From Flavihumibacter fluvii (lineage in GTDB: Bacteria > Bacteroidota > Bacteroidia > Chitinophagales > Chitinophagaceae), in assembly GCF_018595675.2 (NCBI RefSeq), contig NZ_CP092333.1, positions 3,000,001 through 3,064,000 of the forward strand: a stretch of DNA of 64,000 nucleotides. The letters run 5' to 3'. Shown one piece after another: positions 25,462 to 34,143 of this stretch. The position numbers and the translations under genes were made by a program. Each line of letters starts with the position of its first letter. The first letter of the stretch is position 1. The notes below the pieces were generated by a model that saw only the letters and a program-made list of their open reading frames with translations, did not search any database and was not told where the DNA came from.

Positions 25462-27030
25462 ATGGCTATCAATATGAACTGGAAAAACCTCACAATCCTA
25501 GTATCCTGCGCCGTAATGGTGGCATCTTGTAAGAATTCAAAACTTTTCAAAAAGAAGTCTCCGAAATCTGACGTAACCGGGTGGAACTATAATGACAAGA
25601 CCCAGGGGGGGTACCAGGTAAGCAAAGAAAAAGAACAGAGAACCGGTCCCGGATTGGTTTTCATCCAGGGTGGAACTTTCACCATGGGAGCAACCCAGGA
25701 AGATGTGATGGGTGACTGGAACAATGCCCCGCGCCGTGTAACAGTGAACTCCTTTTATATTGACAAATCAGAAGTTGCCAACGTGCACTATCGCGAATAC
25801 CTGTATTGGATTAATACAGTATTTGATGGTGATGAGCACCAGGCCGTACGTAACGGTGCTTTGCCAGATACCCTGGTATGGCGCAGTGAGTTAGCCTACA
25901 ATGAGCCGTTGGTTGAATATTATTTCCGCCACCCATCTTATAATTATTACCCTGTTGTAGGTGTTACCTGGAAGCAGGCCAATGATTTCTGCTTGTGGCG
26001 GACTGACCGCGTGAATGAGCTGGAACTGATCAAAAGAGGTTTTATCAACGATAAGTCCCTCAAGAATATCAGTGGCATCGCGGAAGAGCATTTTGATACA
26101 AAATCTTACCTCGCCGGTGAATTCCAGGCTACTCCTGGTTCAGCCGCGAAGTCTAAAAAGAATACCCTCAAAAATCCCAATGGCACCCCAAGGACCAATG
26201 TAACTTTTGAAGATGGTATCCTGTTACCAAGCTATCGCCTCCCAACAGAAGCGGAGTGGGAATATGCAGCCTTAGGATATGTGAACCAAAACCCATCCCC
26301 TTCCAAGAAAGAAGGAAAGCGTGGAGAGGAACTGGTAGTCAATAAACAAGTGTACTCCTGGAGTTCCAATGTGAACGGTTTACGTGATACCCGTAAAGGC
26401 AGCTGGCAGGGTACTTTCCTGGCCAACTTCAAACGCGGATCTGGTGATAATATGGGTGTTGCCGGTGGACTGAATGACCGTGCCGTGTACACTGCCCCTG
26501 TTAATTCATTCTATCCAAACGGATTCGGAATCTATAACATGAGCGGAAACGTGAACGAGTGGACCGGAGATGTTTACCGCCCGCTTTCCCTGAATGATTT
26601 TGATGATGTTTCCCCTTACCGTGGTAATAAATACCAAACAGTTGACCAGACTACAGGTAAGCCTGAAAGGGATAGCCTGGGTCGTATCAAATACCGCCTG
26701 ATGACCGATGATGAAAGCAAAAATCGCCGGAACTACCAGAAAGCTGACGTGATCAACTACCTCGATGGTGATTCATTACTGCAAGGTGTAACGTATGGTT
26801 ATGGTATCACTACGCTGATCAGTGACAAGAGCCGCGTGATCAAAGGCGGAAGCTGGAATGATCGTGCATATTGGCTGAGTCCGGGTACACGCCGCTTCAT
26901 GGAAGAAGACCAGGCAAGCAGTACTGTTGGATTCCGTTGTGCAATGGATCGTACTGGTAGCCCTGAAGGTAACGGTCGCAAAACCGGTATCAACTACAAA
27001 CCAAAAAGACAAAACAGCCGCAAGAAATAA
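25462..27030 (+). CDS. gldJ: Gliding motility / type IX secretion lipoprotein GldJ
   Basis: 522 residues. A lipoprotein signal (VMVASC, Cys at about 23) leads into a formylglycine-generating-enzyme-like (SUMF1) domain: GLVFIQGGTFTMGATQEDVMGDWNNAPRRVTVNSFYIDKSEVANVHYREYLYW in successive pieces, then LPTEAEWEYAALG, NGFGIYNMSGNVNEWTGD, VIKGGSWNDRAYWLSPGTRRFM and VGFRCAM. DVMGDWNNAPRR is the GldJ rather than GldK version. GldJ is an outer-membrane lipoprotein needed for gliding and for stability of other Gld proteins. An in-frame ATG at 25474 is an alternative start. Divergent from porU and followed by a terminator and murF, an order that I know from other Bacteroidota. Confidence 0.93.
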   Translation: MAINMNWKNLTILVSCAVMVASCKNSKLFKKKSPKSDVTGWNYNDKTQGGYQVSKEKEQRTGPGLVFIQGGTFTMGATQEDVMGDWNNAPRRVTVNSFYIDKSEVANVHYREYLYWINTVFDGDEHQAVRNGALPDTLVWRSELAYNEPLVEYYFRHPSYNYYPVVGVTWKQANDFCLWRTDRVNELELIKRGFINDKSLKNISGIAEEHFDTKSYLAGEFQATPGSAAKSKKNTLKNPNGTPRTNVTFEDGILLPSYRLPTEAEWEYAALGYVNQNPSPSKKEGKRGEELVVNKQVYSWSSNVNGLRDTRKGSWQGTFLANFKRGSGDNMGVAGGLNDRAVYTAPVNSFYPNGFGIYNMSGNVNEWTGDVYRPLSLNDFDDVSPYRGNKYQTVDQTTGKPERDSLGRIKYRLMTDDESKNRRNYQKADVINYLDGDSLLQGVTYGYGITTLISDKSRVIKGGSWNDRAYWLSPGTRRFMEEDQASSTVGFRCAMDRTGSPEGNGRKTGINYKPKRQNSRKK

Positions 27031-27047
27031 TGCGGATATAAATAGCC

Positions 27048-27098
27048 AAAAGGAAGAGGTGTCTGACATGTTGAAAATGTAAGACACCTCTTCCTTTT
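27048..27098 (+). terminator. gldJ terminator
   Basis: A 17-bp stem (AAAAGGAAGAGGTGTCT and its exact inverse AGACACCTCTTCCTTTT) with a 17-base loop is followed by TTCG, 18 bases after the gldJ stop. Confidence 0.85.
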
Positions 27099-27116
27099 TC
27101 GTTTTACATCAGCGAT

Positions 27117-27124
27117 TATCTTTG
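27117..27124 (+). promoter_or_regulatory. -7 box TATCTTTG of murF
   Basis: A perfect TAnnTTTG element ends only four bases before the murF ATG, so transcription should start at or next to the start codon. No TTG is found about 20 bp upstream (the sequence there is TTTTTCG), so the promoter would be weak or helped by another factor. Confidence 0.45.
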
Positions 27125-27128
27125 CGAT

Positions 27129-28415
27129 ATGACTATTGAGCAATTGTATGCCGTCTACAAGACGTTTCCTTCGATACAGACTGATACCCGTAAACTAAAG
27201 GCCGGCGATATTTTTTTTGCACTGAAAGGTGATAACTTCAACGGCAACCAATTTGCGCAATCAGCCCTGGACGCGGGCGCCGCTTTTGCGGTAATTGATG
27301 AGGCCGCATACCTTACGGATAGCAAAATGATGCTGGTACCCGATGCCCTAAAAGCCTTGCAGGAACTGGCTTTGCACCATCGCCGGCAGTTCAGCATCCC
27401 CTTTATTGCCATCACGGGTAGCAATGGGAAGACCACCACCAAGGAACTGGTTCATGCCGTATTATCAACCACCTACCGAACAGCTACAACCGAAGGTAAC
27501 CTGAACAACCATATTGGCATTCCCCTCACCCTCCTGAAGATTCAACCCGATGCCCAAATGGCCGTGATCGAAATGGGCGCCAATCACCAGAAAGAAATTG
27601 AAAGTTATTGTTTGTATACCGAGCCAACCCATGGCCTGATCACCAACCTGGGCAAGGCGCACCTGGAAGGATTTGGCGGTGTTGAAGGGGTCCGGAAAGG
27701 GAAAGGCGAATTATTCGACTACCTGCGTCTGCATGGCGGTACTGCTTTTGTTTTGTGGGATGATGAACACCTGCAACAAAAAGCCGAAGGCATAACCAAG
27801 GTGATCCGCTATGGCCAGTTTGAAGGGGACATTACCGGCCGGGCTCTTCCCGCAGCAGGTGGTGAAGAAACTTTCCTGGCAGTTGAATTAAGCAGGGGTG
27901 CAAATACCGGTGCTATCCATACGCAATTAGTGGGTGATTACAACCTGCCGAACGTTTTGGCAGCCGTTGCGATTGGAAAGCATTTTGGTGTTGAAGACAG
28001 GTTGATCAGGGAATCCATTGAAGCTTATAAGCCTGCGAACAGCCGTTCACAGCTGGTGGAGAAAGATGGCAACCATATAATTCTGGATGCTTATAATGCG
28101 AACCCCAGCAGCATGCGGGCTGCCATTGAAAACCTTGCCCGGCTTCCGGCTGCTGATAAGGTGCTGATGCTTGGGGCCATGGCAGAATTGGGCGATGAAA
28201 GCCTGCAGGAACACCAGCATATAATAGACCTTATCAGCCGCTACAAATGGAAATCTGTGGTACTTGTAGGGGGGGATTTTGGTAAAATAACACATCCTTT
28301 CATTCAACTTGCAAATAGTGCAGTTGCACACGACTGGCTGCAACAACAGCATTTTTCAAACGTTCATTTATTGATCAAGGGGTCCCGCAGTATGCAAATG
28401 GAAAAAGTCCTCTAA
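27129..28415 (+). CDS. murF: UDP-N-acetylmuramoyl-tripeptide:D-Ala-D-Ala ligase
   Basis: 428 residues. The N-terminal domain has IQTDTRKLKAGDIFFALKGDNFNGN; the ATP loop is ITGSNGKTTTKEL (about 96-108); further motifs are TEGNLNNHIGIPLTLL, AVIEMGANHQKEIE, GLITNLGKAHLEGFGG and the ligase C-terminal DAYNANPSSMRAAIENLA with LGAMAELGDES. It adds D-Ala-D-Ala to the UDP-MurNAc tripeptide in cytoplasmic peptidoglycan synthesis. The 3' end overlaps the convergent CHAD gene by 48 bases. The gene follows gldJ but is separated from it by a strong terminator. Confidence 0.96.
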   Translation: MTIEQLYAVYKTFPSIQTDTRKLKAGDIFFALKGDNFNGNQFAQSALDAGAAFAVIDEAAYLTDSKMMLVPDALKALQELALHHRRQFSIPFIAITGSNGKTTTKELVHAVLSTTYRTATTEGNLNNHIGIPLTLLKIQPDAQMAVIEMGANHQKEIESYCLYTEPTHGLITNLGKAHLEGFGGVEGVRKGKGELFDYLRLHGGTAFVLWDDEHLQQKAEGITKVIRYGQFEGDITGRALPAAGGEETFLAVELSRGANTGAIHTQLVGDYNLPNVLAAVAIGKHFGVEDRLIRESIEAYKPANSRSQLVEKDGNHIILDAYNANPSSMRAAIENLARLPAADKVLMLGAMAELGDESLQEHQHIIDLISRYKWKSVVLVGGDFGKITHPFIQLANSAVAHDWLQQQHFSNVHLLIKGSRSMQMEKVL

Positions 28416-29204
28416 TTCCAGCATGATTTGACCACGATAGATGGTTTGCTGATGGGCCACCTCCTGTAAAAAGGTGGCAATATTTTTTGCTTCTTCCTGT
28501 AAGGCTGGTATTTCGGTAAGGTGCCGCAATGCAGTTACCTGCACTACCCTATCCTGGTATTTACCTAACAATTTTGTCAGGGCTTCAAGCCTGTCTATTC
28601 CATACCCCAGGATCACAGAAGGAATGGCGATGCCCATCTGGTGCAATGATTTTACATTATACAGGATGTCTTTCAGGTATTTTCTTATTTGATGCAAATG
28701 CTGGTCGGTAATGTATGGGCTGAAGCCTTCTTTGGATTGCTGGAGTTTATTTTCAAAATAGGCTGCCAGGTCCGGCGATTTGAATTTCTTCCACTTCTTG
28801 TCCGATAAGGAAAATGGCTTTACCGTTTTCAATGCTTCCTGCAGCGAAAACTCACGGTCAGTTTGTTGTTGGTGCAGGTATTGTACCAGTATGCCGTCAC
28901 CAAAATGGGGCTGGACCAGGTGCAAAAGGATACTTGTATCACGCATATACCCTGTCAATTCATATATCTTTTTCCCGGATTTATTCAAGCGGTGTACTTT
29001 ACCCTGCTGCATTGCATTGCCCATTCTGAACAAGGCCCTCGTTTTTTTATATTGCACCCTGAAGTGGTGAATGGCTTCCTCATCCGCCAGGGGTTGCAGG
29101 CTGCGCAGCAACTGGTTCAGCTTACCGACAGACATTTCGGCAAATTCCTGGTGTGTGGTTGGTTCGAGCATAGCAGAAGTGAACGGGTAAGTGATATTCA
29201 TCAC
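28368..29204 (-). CDS. CHAD-domain protein
   Basis: 278 residues, all helical, no signal peptide. The CHAD pattern is visible as IHHFRVQYKKTRALFRM (conserved H-x(2)-R-V-x-x-K-x-x-R) and a second half with LHQIRKYLKDILYNVKSLHQMG and GKYQDRVVQVTALRHL. CHAD domains bind inorganic polyphosphate through their basic helices and often occur with CYTH phosphatases or polyphosphate granules. None of these partners is adjacent. The last 48 bases overlap the end of murF on the other strand. Confidence 0.85.
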   Translation of the reverse strand: MMNITYPFTSAMLEPTTHQEFAEMSVGKLNQLLRSLQPLADEEAIHHFRVQYKKTRALFRMGNAMQQGKVHRLNKSGKKIYELTGYMRDTSILLHLVQPHFGDGILVQYLHQQQTDREFSLQEALKTVKPFSLSDKKWKKFKSPDLAAYFENKLQQSKEGFSPYITDQHLHQIRKYLKDILYNVKSLHQMGIAIPSVILGYGIDRLEALTKLLGKYQDRVVQVTALRHLTEIPALQEEAKNIATFLQEVAHQQTIYRGQIMLELEDFFHLHTAGPLDQ

Positions 29205-29252
29205 TATGAATTCGGTGGCTTTACGGTAAATTTGCCGAAAATCTCCTGATTA

Positions 29253-29720
29253 ATGGCCAAGCACAAAAAACATCCCGGTTATTTAAGTACTGTGTTGTCG
29301 AATCGTTGTCCCCGATGCCGGGAAGGGAACATGTTTGAAGCCGCCAATCCATATACTTATGGAAAGGTATTAAAGATGAATGAAACTTGCCCGGTTTGTG
29401 GCCAGCCAACAGAAATTGAAGTGGGTTTTTATTACGGGACAGCCTATGTGAGTTATGCGCTGACTGTGGCTTTTTCTGTCGCTACATTTATTGCGTGGTG
29501 GGTACTGATTGGTTTTTCACTCGCTGATGGTGACCTCAGGGTACTCTATTGGGGTATCACCAATGCGGTACTGATGATTGTGCTACAACCCGTTTTTATG
29601 CGATTATCCCGGTCCATCTGGATCAGCTGGTTTGTTAAGTACGAACCAGACTGGAAAGAAAAAGAGATCAAAGCCGAAACACTTGAGCGGGTAGTACCTG
29701 CACATATGGGGAATTGGTGA
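29253..29720 (+). CDS. DUF983 membrane protein with zinc-ribbon-like cysteines
   Basis: 155 residues. Two CxxC pairs (NRCPRCREGNMF and ETCPVCGQPTE) precede two membrane helices (YALTVAFSVATFIAWWVLIGF; ITNAVLMIVLQPVFMRLSR) and the tail SIWISWFVKYEPDW. This matches DUF983, a small family widespread in Bacteroidota and alpha-proteobacteria; the function is unknown. The four cysteines probably bind a metal on the cytoplasmic side. Divergent from the CHAD gene across 48 bases. Confidence 0.88.
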   Translation: MAKHKKHPGYLSTVLSNRCPRCREGNMFEAANPYTYGKVLKMNETCPVCGQPTEIEVGFYYGTAYVSYALTVAFSVATFIAWWVLIGFSLADGDLRVLYWGITNAVLMIVLQPVFMRLSRSIWISWFVKYEPDWKEKEIKAETLERVVPAHMGNW

Positions 29721-29732
29721 GGGAAGGGAAAC

Positions 29733-29772
29733 GGTGAACGGTGAACAGTGAACAGTGAACAGTGAACAGTGG
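29733..29772. repeat. GGTGAAC/AGTGAAC heptamer array
   Basis: GGTGAAC GGTGAAC AGTGAAC AGTGAAC AGTGAAC AGTGG in direct tandem, just after the DUF983 stop. Its inverse partner array is at 29864-29907, on the far side of a terminator hairpin. Confidence 0.9.
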
Positions 29773-29806
29773 ATTTACGTTAACCTGTTCTACAATACAA
29801 ATACAT

Positions 29807-29842
29807 AAAAAAAAGCCAGCCTGATACTCAGGCTGGCTTTTT
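29807..29842. terminator. Two-way intrinsic terminator
   Basis: The stem AAAAAGCCAGCCTG / CAGGCTGGCTTTTT with a five-base loop (ATACT) has an A tract on one side and a T tract on the other, between the convergent DUF983 and xylA genes. Confidence 0.9.
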
Positions 29843-29863
29843 CGTTAGGTTGCTTCTTCTCTT

Positions 29864-29907
29864 CCGTTCCCCGTTCACCGTTTCCCGTTCACCATTCACC
29901 ATTCACC
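29864..29907. repeat. TTCACCG/TTCACCA heptamer array (inverse arm)
   Basis: CCGTTCCCCGTTCACCGTTT continues as CCCGTTCACCATTCACCATTCACC to the last base before the xylA stop codon. It is the inverse complement type of the array at 29733-29772. Confidence 0.85.
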
Positions 29908-31227
29908 TCAAATAAACCTATTCACCAAATTCTCCAAATACTCCTGCCTTCCGCTTTTAACTGCAGGCTCGCCTTTACCGGCCGCAATATTTCGCAGGTC
30001 AGCCAGGGTTAATTTACCCTCCTCAAAAGCCTTTCCATCCCCATGATCATAAGAAGCATACCGGTCGGAACGGATTTTCGTATACTCACCATCCTGCAGG
30101 ATGGCATCGGCTACCAGTAATGCCCGGGCGAATGTATCCATGCCGCCAATATGTGCATGGAACAGGTCTTCCGGATCTGTGGAATTCCGGCGGATCTTCG
30201 CATCGAAATTAATACCACCGCCGCCAAAGCCCCCGGCTTCAAGAATAATCAACATGGCCTCGGCCAGTTCGTTGATATTATTGGGGAACTGGTCGGTATC
30301 CCATCCATTCTGGTAATCACCCCGGTTTGCATCAATGGATCCCAGTAAACCGGCATCTGCCGCAACCTGTAATTCATGCTGGAAAGTATGTCCGGCCAGC
30401 GTAGCATGGTTCACCTCAATATTCAGGGAAAAATCATTGAGCAAATCATGCGCACGCAGGAAACCGATCACCGTTGCACAATCATAATCGTATTGGTGCT
30501 TTGTTGGCTCACAAGGTTTTGGTTCAATAAAGAACTTGCCTTTGAAGCCCTGGCCCCTGGCATAATCGCGCGCCACCTGGAGAAACCTCGCGAGGTGTTC
30601 CTGTTCCCTTTTCATATTCGTATTCAGCAAACTCATATAGCCTTCACGACCTCCCCAGAAAACATAGTTTTGTCCACCTAATGCAATCGTTGCATCCATC
30701 GCAGCTTTCACCTGGGCAGCTCCGTGTGCCAAAGCCTGGAAATCAGGATTCGTAGCCGCACCGTTCATATACCGCCGGTGAGAAAATAAATTTGCAGTCC
30801 CCCATAGCAATTGAATACCACTCTCCTTTTGGTGCTGGAGTGCGTATGCTGTCAGCGCCTGCAGCCTTTTTTCATTATCAGCAACATCATCGGTGAAATC
30901 AACTACATCCACATCGTGGAAACAATAAAAAGGCAGCGATAATTTAGCCATGAACTCGAAAGCCACATCCATCTTTGCTTTGGCGCGATCAACCGCATCG
31001 GGTATATCATTCCATCCAAAAATATGTGTTGGTTCTCCAAATGGATCCCCGCCATTACCACAGAATGAATGCCAGTACGCACAGGCAAACCTAAGGTGCT
31101 CCTTCATGGTTTTACCGGCCACTATTTTGTTCTCATCATACCAGCGAAAAGCTAATGGATTTGATGATTTTGTTCCTTCGTAGGTAATCTTACCGATTCC
31201 TTTAAAATGGTTTGAATGGGTTGACAT
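29908..31227 (-). CDS. xylA: Xylose isomerase
   Basis: 439 residues from ATG 31227 ([18 protein letters not shown]); codons further upstream overlap xylB and are rejected. The class II xylose isomerase motifs are present: [41 protein letters not shown] (catalytic His and Asp), [34 protein letters not shown] (metal Glu), [17 protein letters not shown] and [20 protein letters not shown]. It converts D-xylose to D-xylulose, using Mg or Mn in the cytoplasm. It starts four bases after xylB, so both are on one transcript; an AraC regulator is divergent from them. Confidence 0.97.
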   Translation of the reverse strand: MSTHSNHFKGIGKITYEGTKSSNPLAFRWYDENKIVAGKTMKEHLRFACAYWHSFCGNGGDPFGEPTHIFGWNDIPDAVDRAKAKMDVAFEFMAKLSLPFYCFHDVDVVDFTDDVADNEKRLQALTAYALQHQKESGIQLLWGTANLFSHRRYMNGAATNPDFQALAHGAAQVKAAMDATIALGGQNYVFWGGREGYMSLLNTNMKREQEHLARFLQVARDYARGQGFKGKFFIEPKPCEPTKHQYDYDCATVIGFLRAHDLLNDFSLNIEVNHATLAGHTFQHELQVAADAGLLGSIDANRGDYQNGWDTDQFPNNINELAEAMLIILEAGGFGGGGINFDAKIRRNSTDPEDLFHAHIGGMDTFARALLVADAILQDGEYTKIRSDRYASYDHGDGKAFEEGKLTLADLRNIAAGKGEPAVKSGRQEYLENLVNRFI

Positions 31228-31231
31228 AACA

Positions 31232-32725
31232 TTAATGCTTATTAGTAAATGGTAATTTTGTTTGTAATAAATGGAGCCATTGCTGGTAGCTGGCTTCAAG
31301 GTCCGGACATTCATCAGGGGTAACTGTTTTCAATACCTCCTGTTTGCTGAATGCATCCTGCACTGCTGTATAATAACCGCAACCGATTCCTGCTCCCAAT
31401 GCTGCTCCCACGCTGCCGTCGGACGCATAAAGCGTTACGGGAACACCGGTGGCTGCAACAAAAGACCTGAGAAAGATATCGCTCTGAAACAAGTTGGCCA
31501 ATCCGGCCCGGATACTGGTTGGGTGAACCTGGTTGCTGCGCATAATATCAATTCCATACCGGAAGGCAAATGCAATCCCTTCCTGGATAGCCCTGAAAAT
31601 ATGGGATTGATTATGACGATTCAGGTCAATGCCGGAAAAGTCCGCCCCGGTCATTTTGTTTTCCAGCATCCGTTCACTGCCATTGCCAAACGGCAGTACA
31701 CTGATACCTCCACTACCAGGCTCTGCAGTTGCAGCAAGCGCATTCATGGCCGTATAACTCATCTCACCGCCGAATTGCCGGCGTGCCCAGCTATTCAAAA
31801 TACCCGTTCCGTTTATGCATAATAATACACCGGTACGGGTATGGTCACGGCGATGGTTTACATGCGCAAAACTATTCACCCGCGACAATGGATCATAGGT
31901 CAGCTGGTCGCTTACCGCATAAATTACGCCTGAAGTCCCGGCAGTTGCCGCCACTTCCCCAGGTTCGGTTACTCCCAGTGATAAAGCATTGTTAGGCTGG
32001 TCACCGGCTTTGTAACTAACGGGAATACCTGGGCGCAATGCTAATTGTCCGGCCACTTGTTTTTCAAGGGTGCCATGCACAGAAAAAACCTCCTGTGTGC
32101 CGGCGAATAATTCTTTTCCAAAACCATAATACGACAAGATTTCACGACTCAGCGAATGTGTGGTAAAATCCCAGAATACACCTTCAGATAATGCGGATGG
32201 CGTAGATGTAACAGTACCCGTTAACTTAAGGGAAATAAAATCACCCGGAAGCATCACATGGGCAACAGTCCCAAAAACTTCCGGCTCATTCGCTTTCACC
32301 CAGGCCAGCTTGGATGCTGTAAAATTGCCCGGTGAATTGAGCAGGTGCTGCAAACAGAAATCCGCCCCTATTGCATCATTGGCTGCGGCACCAATGCTAA
32401 CCGCCCGGCTATCACACCAGATGATGGACGGCCTTAACACATTAAACGCTTTGTCTGTGATGACCAGGCCATGCATCTGGTAAGCGATACCAATGGCTCC
32501 GATATCAGATGGATCATATTTCCCACTTCCATTGGCCTTCAAAATGGCTTTCTGCACGTGCAGCCACCAGGTTTCAGGGTCCTGTTCTGCCCATCCGGGC
32601 TTCGGGGAACTGATGGGCGTCTCCTGGTCGGGATATTGCACGGTAACCAGGCTGCGCTGTGTGGATGCATCCACAACTGATACTTTAATAGAAGAAGTGC
32701 CTACATCAATTCCCAGCAGTAGCAT
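31232..32725 (-). CDS. xylB: Xylulokinase
   Basis: 497 residues from ATG 32725 ([19 protein letters not shown]); the longer open frame adds 17 unrelated residues. FGGY-kinase features: the phosphate-1 loop GIDVGTSS, the substrate segment [16 protein letters not shown], the ATPase core [12 protein letters not shown] and the C-terminal FGGY region [48 protein letters not shown] in parts. It phosphorylates D-xylulose to xylulose-5-phosphate for the pentose phosphate pathway. It is the first gene of the xylB-xylA operon, facing the AraC regulator across 144 bases that hold a 12-bp inverted repeat. Confidence 0.96.
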   Translation of the reverse strand: MLLLGIDVGTSSIKVSVVDASTQRSLVTVQYPDQETPISSPKPGWAEQDPETWWLHVQKAILKANGSGKYDPSDIGAIGIAYQMHGLVITDKAFNVLRPSIIWCDSRAVSIGAAANDAIGADFCLQHLLNSPGNFTASKLAWVKANEPEVFGTVAHVMLPGDFISLKLTGTVTSTPSALSEGVFWDFTTHSLSREILSYYGFGKELFAGTQEVFSVHGTLEKQVAGQLALRPGIPVSYKAGDQPNNALSLGVTEPGEVAATAGTSGVIYAVSDQLTYDPLSRVNSFAHVNHRRDHTRTGVLLCINGTGILNSWARRQFGGEMSYTAMNALAATAEPGSGGISVLPFGNGSERMLENKMTGADFSGIDLNRHNQSHIFRAIQEGIAFAFRYGIDIMRSNQVHPTSIRAGLANLFQSDIFLRSFVAATGVPVTLYASDGSVGAALGAGIGCGYYTAVQDAFSKQEVLKTVTPDECPDLEASYQQWLHLLQTKLPFTNKH

Positions 32726-32812
32726 ATGGCAAACATTATTTAATGGAATAATACAACTACTAATGTAGACCCGCAAAAAAGATTCTCCGACTATTTTTTT
32801 GTCGATTTTAAA

Positions 32813-32865
32813 AACTATTTTAATAATAATTAGTAAATTATGGCCGCTTAACGATTAAAATAGTT
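32813..32865. promoter_or_regulatory. 12-bp inverted repeat in the xylB/araC-type divergent gap
   Basis: AACTATTTTAAT (32813-32824) and its exact inverse ATTAAAATAGTT (32854-32865) are 29 bases apart; the right arm ends four bases before the regulator ATG. The centre-to-centre distance is 41 bp, about four helical turns, so the arms lie on one face. It may be the operator for the adjacent AraC protein, acting on both genes. AT-rich sequence makes chance matches less surprising, but a 12/12 match is notable. Confidence 0.5.
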
Positions 32866-32869
32866 CCAG

Positions 32870-33781
32870 ATGAAGCCATATTTAGAAAGATTGCCAATGG
32901 CAAGTGACAGTTCATTTGTTGCCCGCACCTATCGCACCCCCCATTTTGAAGTGCCCTGGCACCAACACCCCGAAATAGAACTGATCCTTTTTTTAGAAGG
33001 CGAAGGCAATGCTTTTGTTGGAAATCATATTGGTAATTTCAATTCAGGAGATATTTACCTGCTGGGCAGCAACCTTCCCCATACCTTCCAAAAGGCTGAA
33101 CAGGAGATGGTCACCAGTGCAGTGGTGGTGCAATTCCTGCATAATTGCTGGGGCGACCAATTACTGCAAATGCCGGAATGCAGGGCCATTAAGGCCTTGT
33201 TTGAAACTGCCAATGCCGGACTAAAACTTCAGGGAGAAACTGTTGAACAATTGCGGCCGCTGATCGCCCAATTGGAACACGCTATTGGGTTCAACAGGGT
33301 GATGTTATTATGGCAATGCCTGGGCATCATCTCCGCAAAAAAAGAATACGAACTGCTGTCCACCCAAAACATGGCCAATCTTCAAACCAGGCAACAGGCC
33401 AGGGTGGACAAGATCTTCCTGTATACTATCGAACATTTCGCGGAGGGGATTACACTGGAGGATATCGCTGCACATGTAAACATGAGCATCCCGGCTTTTT
33501 GCCTGTATTTCAGGAAACATACCAAGAAGACCTATATCGAATTCCTGAATGAGGTGCGGATTGGAAAAGCCTGCCAGCAATTGATCGATACCCAAAAAAC
33601 CATCAGCGAAATCGCCTATGACTGCGGATATAATACGCTGGCTAATTTCAATAAACAATTCCTTAAGATCAGGAAGATACAACCCAGCCAATACCGGAAA
33701 ATCTTTTCCGAAAGTGAATCCCTCGATAATTCACACTTACCCGATTCAGGTAAAACCTATTTACCCATCACCGTGAATTGA
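32870..33781 (+). CDS. AraC-family transcriptional regulator, probably of xylose genes
   Basis: 303 residues. An N-terminal cupin-like sensor domain (HFEVPWHQHPEIELILFLEGEGNAFVGNHIGNFNSGDIYLLGSNLPHTF in parts) has the His-rich metal or sugar pocket. The C-terminal two helix-turn-helix motifs are ITLEDIAAHVNMSIPAFCLYFRKHTKKTYIEFLNEVRI and TISEIAYDCGYNTLANFNKQFLKIRKIQPSQYRK, each split over helices. It is divergent from xylB, so xylose or xylulose sensing is likely. The gene is followed by a hairpin that ends the small gene on the other strand. Confidence 0.88.
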   Translation: MKPYLERLPMASDSSFVARTYRTPHFEVPWHQHPEIELILFLEGEGNAFVGNHIGNFNSGDIYLLGSNLPHTFQKAEQEMVTSAVVVQFLHNCWGDQLLQMPECRAIKALFETANAGLKLQGETVEQLRPLIAQLEHAIGFNRVMLLWQCLGIISAKKEYELLSTQNMANLQTRQQARVDKIFLYTIEHFAEGITLEDIAAHVNMSIPAFCLYFRKHTKKTYIEFLNEVRIGKACQQLIDTQKTISEIAYDCGYNTLANFNKQFLKIRKIQPSQYRKIFSESESLDNSHLPDSGKTYLPITVN

Positions 33782-33790
33782 TACTGGTAT

Positions 33791-33821
33791 TAAAAAAGCC
33801 ATTCACAAAATGAATGGCTTA
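33791..33821 (-). terminator. Terminator of the small secreted protein gene
   Basis: AAGCCATTCA / TGAATGGCTT with a five-base loop; on the minus strand the stem is followed by a run of T. It lies between the convergent AraC regulator and the small gene at 33857. Confidence 0.8.
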
Positions 33822-33856
33822 CTCCTTATAAAACCTGCGAAATCATCCTGCTGGTA

Positions 33857-34054
33857 TCACTTCTTTTTCTCTGCACCATCTTTTTGAGTGGTTGTTTTCT
33901 TCTTGCTGCTTTGTGTTTTGTTATGGTGCTTTGTACTTGTTTCCTGCCTGGCTGGTTCAGTTTTACTGGCTGGCTTTGCTGCAGGTGTAGTTTGCGCAAA
34001 TCCAATTCCGGTAATGGCTAGAAGCAATGTTGCTGCAATTACTAACTTTTTCAT
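33857..34054 (-). CDS. Small secreted Lys/Thr-rich protein
   Basis: 65 residues from ATG 34054. A clean signal peptide (1-20, KKLVIAATLLLAITGIGFAQ) is followed by a low-complexity basic tail rich in K, T, Q and A with no cysteine (TTPAAKPASKTEPARQ, SSKKKTTTQKDGAEKKK). The mature part, about 45 residues, is likely disordered. Similar small secreted basic proteins are frequent in Bacteroidota and have no known role. It has its own terminator and is divergent from the two-component operon that follows, so it could be controlled by the TTAAC array at 34144-34185. Confidence 0.6.
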   Translation of the reverse strand: MKKLVIAATLLLAITGIGFAQTTPAAKPASKTEPARQETSTKHHNKTQSSKKKTTTQKDGAEKKK

Positions 34055-34143
34055 GTTGATGATTTTAAAATGATGATTGAATTTTTTATTCAGTCCACAA
34101 AGGTTATTTAAACACAAAGCGTAAAACAAATTACAGCCCCTGC

